From the NCBI GenBank assembly GCA_023150345.1, contig JAKLLB010000025.1, positions 1 to 47,503 on the forward strand: a DNA stretch of 47,503 bases. The letters run 5' to 3'. Origin of the DNA: Aquabacterium sp. (GTDB taxonomy: Bacteria; Pseudomonadota; Gammaproteobacteria; Burkholderiales; Burkholderiaceae_C). Below, in pieces: positions 37,628 to 45,773 of the stretch (its first letter is position 1; each line of letters begins with the position of its first letter). The position numbers and the translations under genes were made by a program. A model generated the notes under the pieces. That model saw nothing but the letters and a program-made list of their open reading frames with translations, was not told the origin of the DNA and ran no database searches.

Positions 37628-38533
37628 TCAGCGGGTTTGCGATATGGCGGTGATGCGGATTTCGTTGACGGGGACGTTGGTCAGCGTGATGGGCGGGCTC
37701 GAGCCGCTGACCAGCAACGACGTGGTGACGACCGAGCCGATGGAGTCAGCCACATCCATGCCCGACACCACCGTGCCGAACACGGCATAACCAGGGCTGG
37801 ACGCGTCCACGTAGTCGAAGTCCGCATTGTCGGCCAGATTGACATAGAACTGCGTGGTGGCGGAGTTCAACTCCGTCGTGCGTGCCATGCCGACGGTGCC
37901 GCGCAGGTTCTTCAGGCCGTTGTTGGATTCCAGCTCGATCGGCGCCAGCGTGGCCGCCTTGGGCGACAGCCCGGTGACGTAGCCGCCGGCCTGGATCAGC
38001 ACGCCCGGCACGGCGCGATGGAACAGCGTGTTGCGCAGGAACGGTGTCGTCTGGTTCACGTAGGCCAGGAAGTTGTCCACCGCCTTGGGTGCGCGCACCG
38101 GATCGAGTTCGAGCACCATCGTTCCCGTGACCGAGGTACTCGCCTGCGCGGCCGTGATGGTGACCTGCGGCAGCGGGATGTCCAGCCGCAGCGTGGCGAT
38201 CTCCTTGCCCTCGCCATTGCGCACGCGGGGCTGGAACGAGCCCAGCGTGGTGACCTTGCAGGTGAAGGTCTGGGTACTGTCGGTGGCGCCGGCGGCAGCC
38301 GTCATGGCGCCGCAACCGGGTTCGGCGCTCACCGTGATGCCGTTGTTCAGGCCGTTGCCACTGACCACGACGCTCACGGTCTTGCTGTAGGCGACGCTCG
38401 TGGCTGACATCGTGGAGACGACCGGCAAGCCGCTCGTGCCGCCGCCGCACGACGCCAACAGCGCAACAACCGGCAGCACCAGCAGGCGGTGCGCGGCCGG
38501 CAGGAAACGTTCGAGGCAAAGCTTGGGGTTCAT
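37628..38533 (-). CDS. Lipoprotein cyclophilin-type peptidyl-prolyl isomerase
   Basis: 301 residues. Lipobox LLASC with Cys29 predicts an outer- or inner-membrane lipoprotein. An Ig-like N-terminal domain (about 35-125) precedes a cyclophilin domain (about 130-295) with FHRAVPGVLIQAGGY holding the catalytic Arg, and QFYVNLADN. It helps proline isomerisation in the periplasm. Placed between a TolC-type channel and Wzm with overlaps or near overlaps, it is likely a dedicated folding factor for this export locus. Confidence 0.88.
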   Translation of the reverse strand: MNPKLCLERFLPAAHRLLVLPVVALLASCGGGTSGLPVVSTMSATSVAYSKTVSVVVSGNGLNNGITVSAEPGCGAMTAAAGATDSTQTFTCKVTTLGSFQPRVRNGEGKEIATLRLDIPLPQVTITAAQASTSVTGTMVLELDPVRAPKAVDNFLAYVNQTTPFLRNTLFHRAVPGVLIQAGGYVTGLSPKAATLAPIELESNNGLKNLRGTVGMARTTELNSATTQFYVNLADNADFDYVDASSPGYAVFGTVVSGMDVADSIGSVVTTSLLVSGSSPPITLTNVPVNEIRITAISQTR

Positions 38534-40047
38534 GGCTGGCGGACCGCTGGGGCGGCGGTTGCGTTCGGTGTGGACAGTGCAGCCGTGGCTGCGTTCGCGG
38601 CTTCGGCGGTTGCCGCGGCAGGCGCTGCCGTGGCAGCGGGCGGGGGCACCGATGCGGTGGCCGGCACGCCGAGCAGGCGGTTCACGTCGGCCACCACCTC
38701 GTCGTGGGGCATGCCTGAAGCGGCCATCAGGCGCAGCCGAGACATCAGGTGGTCGTAGCGCGCCTGGGCAAGGTCGCGGCGCGAGGCATGCAGCCGCGCC
38801 TGGGCATCCAGTACGTCGCTGGTGGTGGCCATGCCGCCGTCCAGCGACCGCGTGGCACCCTGCAGCGTCACTTCGTTGGCCGCCACGGCGCGCATCAGCG
38901 CCCCCACCTTGTGCACGCCGTTGCGCGTGGCCAGGAACTGGCGCTGCACCTCGCTCTCGACGGCTTCGCGCTCATTCTTGAGCTCGGCTTCCGCGCGGGC
39001 CTGATCGGCCAGCGCCTGCTTCACACCGGCCTCGGTGCCGCCGCCGTTGTAGAGCGGCACGCTCACCTGAACGCCGATGGACCCCAGCACGTTGGTCTGG
39101 TTCAGGCTGGTGATCGAGTCGTTCGTGTTGCGCGCCAGGCTGGCCACCAGGTCCACCCGCGGGTAGTGCCCGGCCGCCTGGCGGCCCACACCGAGCCGGG
39201 CGGCCATCAGTGCCTGGGTGCGCGCCTGCAGCTGCGGGCTCTGGCGCAGCGCGATCTCGAGCCACTCCACCAGCGATTGCGGCTCGAGGGGCGGCGGCTC
39301 GCGATCGGCCTGGGGCCGCTGCAGCGCCAACGGGTCGGTGCCGGTGACACGCTTGAAACCCCGCGTCGCGACCTCCTCCAGGTCCCGTGCCTCGAGCGCC
39401 TGCACTCGCGCCAGTTCGTAGGCCGACTGCGCCTGTGCCACCTCGGTCCGGGTGCCCTCGCCCCGCTTGTAGCGCTGCTCTGCGCGGGTGAGCAACCCCT
39501 GAGCCGACTGGCGCTGCGTCTGCGTGAGCGCCACGTTGTCGGCGGCCAGCAGCACCTGCAGGTAGGCCATGCCCAGGCGGTCGAGCAGTTCGTTGCCGCG
39601 CTGGCGATACACCGACTCGGCCGCCTCTACCTGCACTTGCGCCTGCTCGTGGCGCCGCATGGCTTCCACGTTGAACAACGGCATGCGCACCGACAGGTTG
39701 GCCTGCGGCGAGGAGTAGGCCACGTCGGTCTTGACCTCCTGGTTCAGCGAGTTCTGGAATGAGCGGGTGCCGGAATAGTCGGACCGCGAGAGGTTCAGCC
39801 CTGCCGCTGGATACAACGCCGACCGAGCGATGGGCACCAGCTGCCGGTTGGCATCGAGCTCGTGCTGGGCGGCACGGTACTGCGCGTCATGGGCGCGTGC
39901 CGCGGCATAGGCCTCGGCAAAGCTCATGGCCTGCGCGCCGGCCGTCGCACACAGGCAGGCCAATGCCACCAGTCGGGGCGCCCAAAGCCGTGCGGCCCCG
40001 TGACGCTCGGGATGCCGCCCTGCGGTTCGTGCAGCACGCATGCTCAC
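38530..40047 (-). CDS. TolC-type outer-membrane channel of a type I secretion system
   Basis: 505 residues from GTG at 40047, which overlaps the adaptor stop (GTGA), or 503 from ATG at 40041. Signal peptide ends about residue 39 (ATAGAQA). The two helical hairpin repeats of the TolC/PrtF family cover about 45-460 (LARAGxx-like patterns, QRYKRGEGTRTEVAQAQSAYELA and SLDGGMATTSDVLDAQARLH). The last 45 residues are Ala/Pro-rich. It forms the outer-membrane exit for the ABC/HlyD genes upstream. Confidence 0.92.
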   Translation of the reverse strand: MSMRAARTAGRHPERHGAARLWAPRLVALACLCATAGAQAMSFAEAYAAARAHDAQYRAAQHELDANRQLVPIARSALYPAAGLNLSRSDYSGTRSFQNSLNQEVKTDVAYSSPQANLSVRMPLFNVEAMRRHEQAQVQVEAAESVYRQRGNELLDRLGMAYLQVLLAADNVALTQTQRQSAQGLLTRAEQRYKRGEGTRTEVAQAQSAYELARVQALEARDLEEVATRGFKRVTGTDPLALQRPQADREPPPLEPQSLVEWLEIALRQSPQLQARTQALMAARLGVGRQAAGHYPRVDLVASLARNTNDSITSLNQTNVLGSIGVQVSVPLYNGGGTEAGVKQALADQARAEAELKNEREAVESEVQRQFLATRNGVHKVGALMRAVAANEVTLQGATRSLDGGMATTSDVLDAQARLHASRRDLAQARYDHLMSRLRLMAASGMPHDEVVADVNRLLGVPATASVPPPAATAAPAAATAEAANAATAALSTPNATAAPAVRQP

Positions 40048-41420
40048 TCCTCGGTCAGGGCCGCCGCCACACGCTTGGTCAGCGGATGCAGCAGATAGGT
40101 CATGAGCGAACGCTCGCCGGTCTTGATCAGCACCTCGGCCTGCATCCCCGGTTGCATCACGCGCTTGCCCAGGGCCTTCTGCCCCTCGGGCGTGAGAGCG
40201 ACACGGGCCAGGTAGTGACTGATCGGGCCCATCGGCGTCTGTTCCTGCACCGCGTCGGCCGACAACGACACCACCTTGCCGTGCACCACGAGCTGCGGCG
40301 CGTCGGCAAATGCGGTGAAGCGCACCTCGGTTTGTTCGCCCACTTTCACGCGGTCGATGGCGTAGGGTGGCACCTTGGCGTCGAGCAGCAGCGTCTCGCC
40401 ATGAGGGACCACTTCCATCAGACGCTGACCAGGCGTGACCACGGCGCCGGAGCCGCTGACGTTCAGCGCGATCACCTGGCCATCGGCCGGGGCCTTGACC
40501 TGGGTGCGGCCGAGCTCGCCCGTGATGGCGGCCAGCCGCTCCTGGTTGGCCTGCACCTCGCGCCGCAGTTCGGCCAGTTGCCCCGACACCTCCTTGAGGT
40601 AGTCCTGCTCGCGCTGCGCGATGCGCAGCCGGGCCTCGGCGATGGCGCTCTGGGCGCGCTGGATGTTCGTCTGCAGATCGGCCAGCGAGGTGCGCAGCTC
40701 GGCCTGGGCCTGCTCGAGCTGCAGGGCCTGGTTGCGCGGCGCAAAGCCCTCGTCGGCCAGTGCCTTCACGTTCTCGAGCTGGCGGGCCTGGATGGCCAAC
40801 TGGCCGCGCCGGCTTTCGGCCATCTGGTTGAGGCCGGCGATCTGCCCTTCCAGTCCGGCGATGGTCTGGCGCGCGGCGCCCAACTCGGCGGCCTGGGAGG
40901 CCCGGCGCGAGTTGAACAGCTGCTGCTGCACGCTCATGTGCTGGGTGGCTGCGGCCTCGGTGGCGGACATCAGATCAGGATGGAAGGCGATGCTCGCGGC
41001 GCCGCTCACTTCGGCCATCAGTCGGCCCTCGAAGGCGCGCTGGGCCAGGTAGTTCTGGCGGATGGTCTCGTGGGCGGCGCGCGTGGTGCTGTCGTCCAGC
41101 ACCACCAGCGGATCGCCGCGCTTGACCTCCTGGCCTTCCTTGACGAGCACCTTCTGGACCACGCCACCTTGCATGTGCTGCACGGTCTTGCGCTGGGTCT
41201 CGAACGACACCACCGCGGGCGCCGCAACGCCCTCGTCCAACGGCGCCCAGGTGGCCCAGGCCAGGAAGAGGCCGAAGCCCACCACCAGCACCCACAGGCC
41301 CAGTCGGATCACAGGGCGGGTATCGGTCTTGAGCGCCACGTCGTCGACATCGGTCACCGGTGTCGAGCGGGGGGCAGCGGCGAGGTCGGCTCGCGCGATG
41401 GGGTTGGCGTTCGTGTTCAT
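40044..41420 (-). CDS. HlyD-family membrane fusion protein (periplasmic adaptor)
   Basis: 458 residues from the start at 41420, which overlaps the ABC gene by ATGA. One transmembrane segment at about 38-57; a lipoyl/barrel half at about 65-115 (VSFETQRKTVQHMQGGVVQ, VLVKEGQEVKRGDPLVVLDD); a long alpha hairpin (about 115-325); then the second barrel half (RTQVKAPADGQVIALNVSG). Typical PrtE/HlyD adaptor linking ABC protein to TolC. Confidence 0.95.
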   Translation of the reverse strand: MNTNANPIARADLAAAPRSTPVTDVDDVALKTDTRPVIRLGLWVLVVGFGLFLAWATWAPLDEGVAAPAVVSFETQRKTVQHMQGGVVQKVLVKEGQEVKRGDPLVVLDDSTTRAAHETIRQNYLAQRAFEGRLMAEVSGAASIAFHPDLMSATEAAATQHMSVQQQLFNSRRASQAAELGAARQTIAGLEGQIAGLNQMAESRRGQLAIQARQLENVKALADEGFAPRNQALQLEQAQAELRTSLADLQTNIQRAQSAIAEARLRIAQREQDYLKEVSGQLAELRREVQANQERLAAITGELGRTQVKAPADGQVIALNVSGSGAVVTPGQRLMEVVPHGETLLLDAKVPPYAIDRVKVGEQTEVRFTAFADAPQLVVHGKVVSLSADAVQEQTPMGPISHYLARVALTPEGQKALGKRVMQPGMQAEVLIKTGERSLMTYLLHPLTKRVAAALTEE

Positions 41421-43189
41421 GCTTGCGTGCGGGCCGTCGAGGCCTCGGTTCGTGTCACCACGGGCAGGATGCGGGAGATCTGCCCCTTCTCGAGGATGAG
41501 CACCCGGTCGGCCGCGGCCAGCAGGTGCTGCTGGTGGACGATCATGAAGACCGTCTTGCCGCGGGACTTGAGTTCGCGCACCGTGCGCACCAGCGCGGCC
41601 TCGCCGGCGTCGTCGAGGTTGGCATTGGGCTCGTCGAGCACCACCAGCGACGGATCGCCCAGGATGGCGCGCGCCAGGCCGATGCGCTGGCGCTGGCCGC
41701 CCGAGAGCATGCCGCCGGCCTCGCCCATGGGCGTGTCGTAGCCCTTGGGCATGCGCAGGATCATCTCGTGGATGCCGGTGCGCTGGGCGGCTTCGATCAC
41801 CTGCTCGGCCGGTGTGTCGGCAAAGCGGGCGATGTTCTCGGCGATGGTGCCGTCGAACAGCTCGATGTCCTGCGGCAGGTAGCCCAGGTGCGGGCCGAGG
41901 TGCTCGCGCGACCACTCCTCGATGGGGTGGCCGTCGAGCAGCACCTGGCCTTCGGTGTGCGGCCAGATGCCGACGATGCAACGCGCCAGGGTGCTCTTGC
42001 CGGCGCCCGACGGCCCCACGATGGCGATCACTTCGCCCGCCTGGAAGTCGGCCGTCAGACCACCCAGGATGGGTTGCGCGCGCCCCGGAGCCCGTGCCAC
42101 CAGGCCGCTCAGGCTCACCTGGCCGGTCACGTCGTCGCCGACGTGGCGGTCGGCGCGCTCGGGGTGGGCTTCGAGGAGCTGCTCGAGGCGCGCATAGGAA
42201 GTACGCATGTCCAGGAGCTGCCGCCAGGCCTGCGTGAGCACGCCCACCGGCCGCAGGGCGTTGCCCATCAGTGCATTGCTCGCGATCATCGCGCCGGCAC
42301 TGATGTGCCCGTCGATGGCGAGCAGCGCGCCCATGGCCAGCATCAATGACTGCTGGGTGTACTGCACGTACTTGGTCACCGCCTGCACGCGATGGGCACC
42401 TTCGGCTGCGCCCGCCTGTGCGGCCAGATGCCGCTCGTGCAGCGCCAGCCAATGCTGGCGCAGGCTCGACAGCATGCCCATGGCATACACCGTCTCGGCG
42501 TTGCGCAGCTTGCCTTGCAGGTAGCCGGTCGACTCGGCGAGGCTGGTCTGGGCCTGCTCGTGCCGCCGCACCGTGTAGCGGTGCCCGAACACGGCCACGG
42601 CGAACATCACCGCTGCACAGACCACGGCGGTCCAGCCCAGCCACGGGTGCATCAGGAACAGCACGGCGATGTACACCACCGTCCACGGTGCATCCATCAG
42701 CGCGAAGGCACCATTGCCGGTGAGGAACTGGCGCAGGTTGGTCAGGTCATTGAACGCCTGCAGCGGATTTCGCCCGGCACCGCTGAGGCTGGCCTCGAAG
42801 CTGCTGCGGAAGACGGCCGAGTTCAGCGCCTCGTCAAACCGGGCCCCGGCCCTGACCAGCAACCGCGAGCGCAGCCATTCGGCAAAGGCCATGGTGAGGA
42901 AGAACAGCACCATCACCGCCGACAGCACCAGCAACGTGACCTCGCTGCCGCTGACCAGCACGCGGTCGTACACCTGCATCATGTACAGCGTGGGCGTGAG
43001 CATCAACACGTTGGCGAAGAAGCTGAACACCGCCACCCAGGCCAGTTCACGCTTGAACAACGCCAGTGTGCGGCCCAGCTGGCTGCGCTGGAAGAAGCCG
43101 CCGCCCGTGGCCACGGGGGCCGATGCACGCGCGGCGCTGCGTGAGCCTGTTGCGGCACCGGTCAGCGCCTGTGTCGTCGTGGTGGTCAT
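41417..43189 (-). CDS. Type I secretion ABC transporter, PrtD family (second of two)
   Basis: 590 residues. Transmembrane domain about 50-325 followed by the ATPase domain: Walker A GPSGAGKST (392-400), signature LSGGQRQRIGLARAI, Walker B SLVVLDEPNANLD and the switch His region in MIVHQQHLL. There is no N-terminal peptidase or C39-like domain, as in PrtD/LapB-independent RTX exporters. The N terminus has a 30-residue Thr/Ala-rich lead. ATGA overlaps at both ends. Confidence 0.94.
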   Translation of the reverse strand: MTTTTTQALTGAATGSRSAARASAPVATGGGFFQRSQLGRTLALFKRELAWVAVFSFFANVLMLTPTLYMMQVYDRVLVSGSEVTLLVLSAVMVLFFLTMAFAEWLRSRLLVRAGARFDEALNSAVFRSSFEASLSGAGRNPLQAFNDLTNLRQFLTGNGAFALMDAPWTVVYIAVLFLMHPWLGWTAVVCAAVMFAVAVFGHRYTVRRHEQAQTSLAESTGYLQGKLRNAETVYAMGMLSSLRQHWLALHERHLAAQAGAAEGAHRVQAVTKYVQYTQQSLMLAMGALLAIDGHISAGAMIASNALMGNALRPVGVLTQAWRQLLDMRTSYARLEQLLEAHPERADRHVGDDVTGQVSLSGLVARAPGRAQPILGGLTADFQAGEVIAIVGPSGAGKSTLARCIVGIWPHTEGQVLLDGHPIEEWSREHLGPHLGYLPQDIELFDGTIAENIARFADTPAEQVIEAAQRTGIHEMILRMPKGYDTPMGEAGGMLSGGQRQRIGLARAILGDPSLVVLDEPNANLDDAGEAALVRTVRELKSRGKTVFMIVHQQHLLAAADRVLILEKGQISRILPVVTRTEASTARTQA

Positions 43190-44964
43190 GCGGCACCTCC
43201 GGGCAGCGCGGCGCGCGGTGCGGCCGCCTGGCGGGCGGCCTCCATCTGCGCGCGCGCCTGTTCATTGGCCTTCTTCAGTGCGGCCAGCACCTCGTCGCGC
43301 GGGCCGAAGAAGGCGGCCTGGCCGTCGTTCATCACCAAGAGCTTGTCGAATGCCGGCATGAGCGTCGTGCGGTGGGTAATGGCCACGACGGTGACGCCGC
43401 GCGACTTGAGGACCTGCAGCATCTGCAGCAGCGCCTTCTCGCCGGCCTCGTCGAGGCTGGAGTTGGGTTCATCGAGCACCAGCAGGCGCGGCTCGCCATA
43501 AACCGCGCGGGCCAGGCCCAGGCGCTGGCGCTGGCCCCCGGAAAGCACCGCACCGTCGTCGCCGATGCGTGTGTCGTAGGCCTGCGGCAGCGCCTCGATC
43601 ACATCGGCCATGCCCACCAGTTCGGCCGCGGCGCGCACACGGGGCATGTCGACATCGCCGAAGCGGGCGATGTTCTCGGCCACGGTGCCGTCGAACAACT
43701 CCACCGTCTGCGGCAGGTAGCCGACATGGGGCCCGAGCTCGTCTTTCTTCCAGGCGTGCACGTCGGCACCGTCCAGGCGCACCTTTCCGCCCGCTGCCGG
43801 CCAGATGCCCATCAGCAGGCGGGCCAGCGTGCTCTTGCCGCAGGCCGACGGGCCGATCACACCGACCACCTCGCCCGGCCGAGCCGCGAAGCTGATGCCC
43901 TTGAGGATGGGCAGCGGGCTGCCCGGTGCGCCGGCCAGCACGGCCTCGACGCTGAGCTGGCCCTTGGGCGCGGGCAGCGGCATGTGTGCGTCGTTCTCGG
44001 GTGGCTTGCCCAGCAAGGCATCGAGCCGGCCGTAGGCGTCGCGCACCCCCACCACCAGCCGCCATTGACCCACCAGCTGGGCCAACGGCTGGAGTACGCG
44101 GCCACCCAGGATGGAGGCGATGATGAGCATCGCGCCGCCACCCCAGAGCTTGTTGTAGAGCATCAGCCAGCAGGCGCCGCCGAGCAGCAATGAGCTCTGC
44201 ATGGTCTGCACCAGGCGCGCCAGTGTCGCGCTCAGGCCGCCGTAGTCGGACGCCTCTGCCTGGCGGGCCAGGAATCGGCGCTGCAGGCGCATCCAGCGGG
44301 CGTGGATGGCGCCGAGCATGCCCATCGACTCGATGACCTGCGCGTTCTTCAGGCTCGATGCGGCATAGGTTTGCGCCTGGATCGAGGCCCGCTGCGCTTC
44401 GGTGAGCAGCGGCATGGTGCGGCGCTCGGTGAGCACCGCCAGCAGCACCTGCAGGCCGGCACCGGCCAGCGCGAGCAGCCCCAGCCAGGGGCTGATGGCA
44501 AACAGCAGCGCCAGGCAAATGAGCGCGGCGGGCGTGTCGAGCACGGCCGTGATGGCGGGTGTCGACACGAACTCGCGCAGGGTGCGCAGGTCGTTGAAGG
44601 GCTGCGTGGTGCCGCCGGGCTGGCGCTTGAGGTTGGCCTCGAAAGCGACGTCGAACAGCCGCGCGCGCACCCGGGCATCGATGTCTTCTCCGGCCTGGTG
44701 CAACAGGCGCGCGCGCACCAGATCCAGCAGCTCGAGCACCACGTACACACCCAGCACCATCACCAGCAGCCAGCCCAGGGTGGCGGCATTGCGGCTGTTG
44801 AGCACACGGCCGTACACCTCGAACATGAACCACGATGGCGTGAGCATGAGCAGGCCGGTGACCACGCTCAGCCAGCCGGCCTGGGCCCAGCGCGGGCGTT
44901 GCTCGCGCATCACGCCCTGCAAAAAGGTTGCCGCTGCCGCGGCCTTGGGTTGCGGTGCACTCAT
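43186..44964 (-). CDS. Type I secretion ABC transporter, PrtD family (first of two)
   Basis: 592 residues, same architecture as its downstream neighbour: transmembrane domain about 28-310, Walker A GPSACGKST (371-379) in which Ala-Cys replaces Gly-Ala, signature LSGGQRQRLGLARAV, Walker B LLVLDEPNSSLD, switch region AITHRTTL. Two coupled PrtD-like genes suggest a heterodimer, or two exporters with one adaptor and channel. It overlaps the TnpB-like gene upstream by ATGA, so their translation is probably coupled. Confidence 0.93.
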   Translation of the reverse strand: MSAPQPKAAAAATFLQGVMREQRPRWAQAGWLSVVTGLLMLTPSWFMFEVYGRVLNSRNAATLGWLLVMVLGVYVVLELLDLVRARLLHQAGEDIDARVRARLFDVAFEANLKRQPGGTTQPFNDLRTLREFVSTPAITAVLDTPAALICLALLFAISPWLGLLALAGAGLQVLLAVLTERRTMPLLTEAQRASIQAQTYAASSLKNAQVIESMGMLGAIHARWMRLQRRFLARQAEASDYGGLSATLARLVQTMQSSLLLGGACWLMLYNKLWGGGAMLIIASILGGRVLQPLAQLVGQWRLVVGVRDAYGRLDALLGKPPENDAHMPLPAPKGQLSVEAVLAGAPGSPLPILKGISFAARPGEVVGVIGPSACGKSTLARLLMGIWPAAGGKVRLDGADVHAWKKDELGPHVGYLPQTVELFDGTVAENIARFGDVDMPRVRAAAELVGMADVIEALPQAYDTRIGDDGAVLSGGQRQRLGLARAVYGEPRLLVLDEPNSSLDEAGEKALLQMLQVLKSRGVTVVAITHRTTLMPAFDKLLVMNDGQAAFFGPRDEVLAALKKANEQARAQMEAARQAAAPRAALPGGAA

Positions 44965-45632
44965 GGGGCGTGACTCGGAAGGTGGGTTGCCGCCATGGCC
45001 AGTTCGGCCGGCATGGGCAGGGGTGGGTCGTCGGTGACGATCACGTATTCGGGCAGTTCGCCGTTCGCGGCGGCCTCTTCGGTGGCGATGGGTGCGTCGC
45101 CGTCTTCGGCAGGCGCTGCGAACTGAAAGCTCAGCCGAAAGCGCCCACCCGCGCGGTCAAGGACGATCTCGCGCAGCTTCTCGGTACGAAAGCGCTCTTC
45201 GTAGTCGGGCGTGAGATCGAGCTGGAACTTCATGCGGCCATCGAGCGTGAACATCGACGCCTGGCCGTCCTTGATGCTCAGCGTGTGCCGATCGAAGTAC
45301 ACCGGCGACTGCGGCAGGAACTGCACCCGCGGCAATGCACGATCGCCCAACCGTCCCAGGTTGAAGGGACTGGACGGATGCTGGTAGACGATGCGACAGG
45401 TGCGGGACACGGAGTAGATGGCGTTGCAGATCATCTGCGAGCCCAGTTCAGGAAAGCGTTGCCGCAGCGGCTTGTAGGCCATGTGGTGCAGCGCCACCCG
45501 GTTCCAGCAGCGGGTTTGCTGCACCACCGGCGCCAGCGCGTTGCACACCTGCGCGAACGCCTGTTGCAGGGCGCAAAGGCGCTGCTCCTGGGCGGGGGTG
45601 TTGCGCAGCGTCAGCCGAACCACGGAATTCAT
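44961..45632 (-). CDS. TnpB-like protein without RuvC nuclease domain
   Basis: 223 residues. Residues 1-85 (VVRLTLRNTPAQEQRL, then YKPLRQRFPELGSQ and ICNAIYSVSRTCRIVY) resemble the N-terminal domain of IS605/IS607 OrfB (TnpB) proteins; residues 108-172 (VYFDRHTLSI, FTLDGRMKFQLDL, REIVLDRAGGRFRLSFQF) resemble the strand-rich block that in TnpB immediately precedes RuvC. Where GIDLG of RuvC should begin there is instead an acidic tail of about 50 residues. So the nuclease is absent, not mutated. The frame is intact and its stop overlaps the start of the first ABC gene, which argues for a working, domesticated gene. The ATG lies inside a perfect inverted repeat with no Shine-Dalgarno at normal distance. 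Function unknown. Confidence 0.75.
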   Translation of the reverse strand: MNSVVRLTLRNTPAQEQRLCALQQAFAQVCNALAPVVQQTRCWNRVALHHMAYKPLRQRFPELGSQMICNAIYSVSRTCRIVYQHPSSPFNLGRLGDRALPRVQFLPQSPVYFDRHTLSIKDGQASMFTLDGRMKFQLDLTPDYEERFRTEKLREIVLDRAGGRFRLSFQFAAPAEDGDAPIATEEAAANGELPEYVIVTDDPPLPMPAELAMAATHLPSHAP

Positions 45633-45666
45633 ATAGGAGCGCGATGGTACCTTGCTCCTATATGAA
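45628..45666. repeat. Perfect 13-bp inverted repeat covering the start codon of the TnpB-like gene
   Basis: TTCATATAGGAGC (45628-45640) and GCTCCTATATGAA (45654-45666) separated by 13 bases. The ATG of the TnpB-like gene is in one arm. The arms are A/T-richer than the surrounding DNA. No T tract follows, so it is not a terminator. Possible roles: protein operator (arm centres 26 bp apart), an mRNA hairpin hiding the start codon, or a relic of a transposon end. Confidence 0.9.
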
Positions 45667-45773
45667 GTCAAGCCCGATGTCGCGCGCGTGCACCGCGGCG
45701 CACGCATTTGCCCTGCATCGACCCCAACGGCGCAGTTCGCGCCCGTGCCGACAGACCGCGCGAGCTGCGGCGA

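Noticed and set aside
44961-45632. Calling the TnpB-like protein a TldR-type RNA-guided repressor
   Set aside because: Described TldRs keep a degenerate RuvC domain; this protein has none, and no guide-RNA region was identified.
45628-45666. Inverted repeat as an end of an intact IS200/IS605 element
   Set aside because: No tnpA, no matching second end, and the TnpB-like gene is coupled to the ABC gene, so a live element is not supported; only a relic is possible.
45666-45671. TTGACT hexamer as a -35 for the TnpB-like gene
   Set aside because: No acceptable -10 at 16-19 bases; the site ACCATC is too poor.
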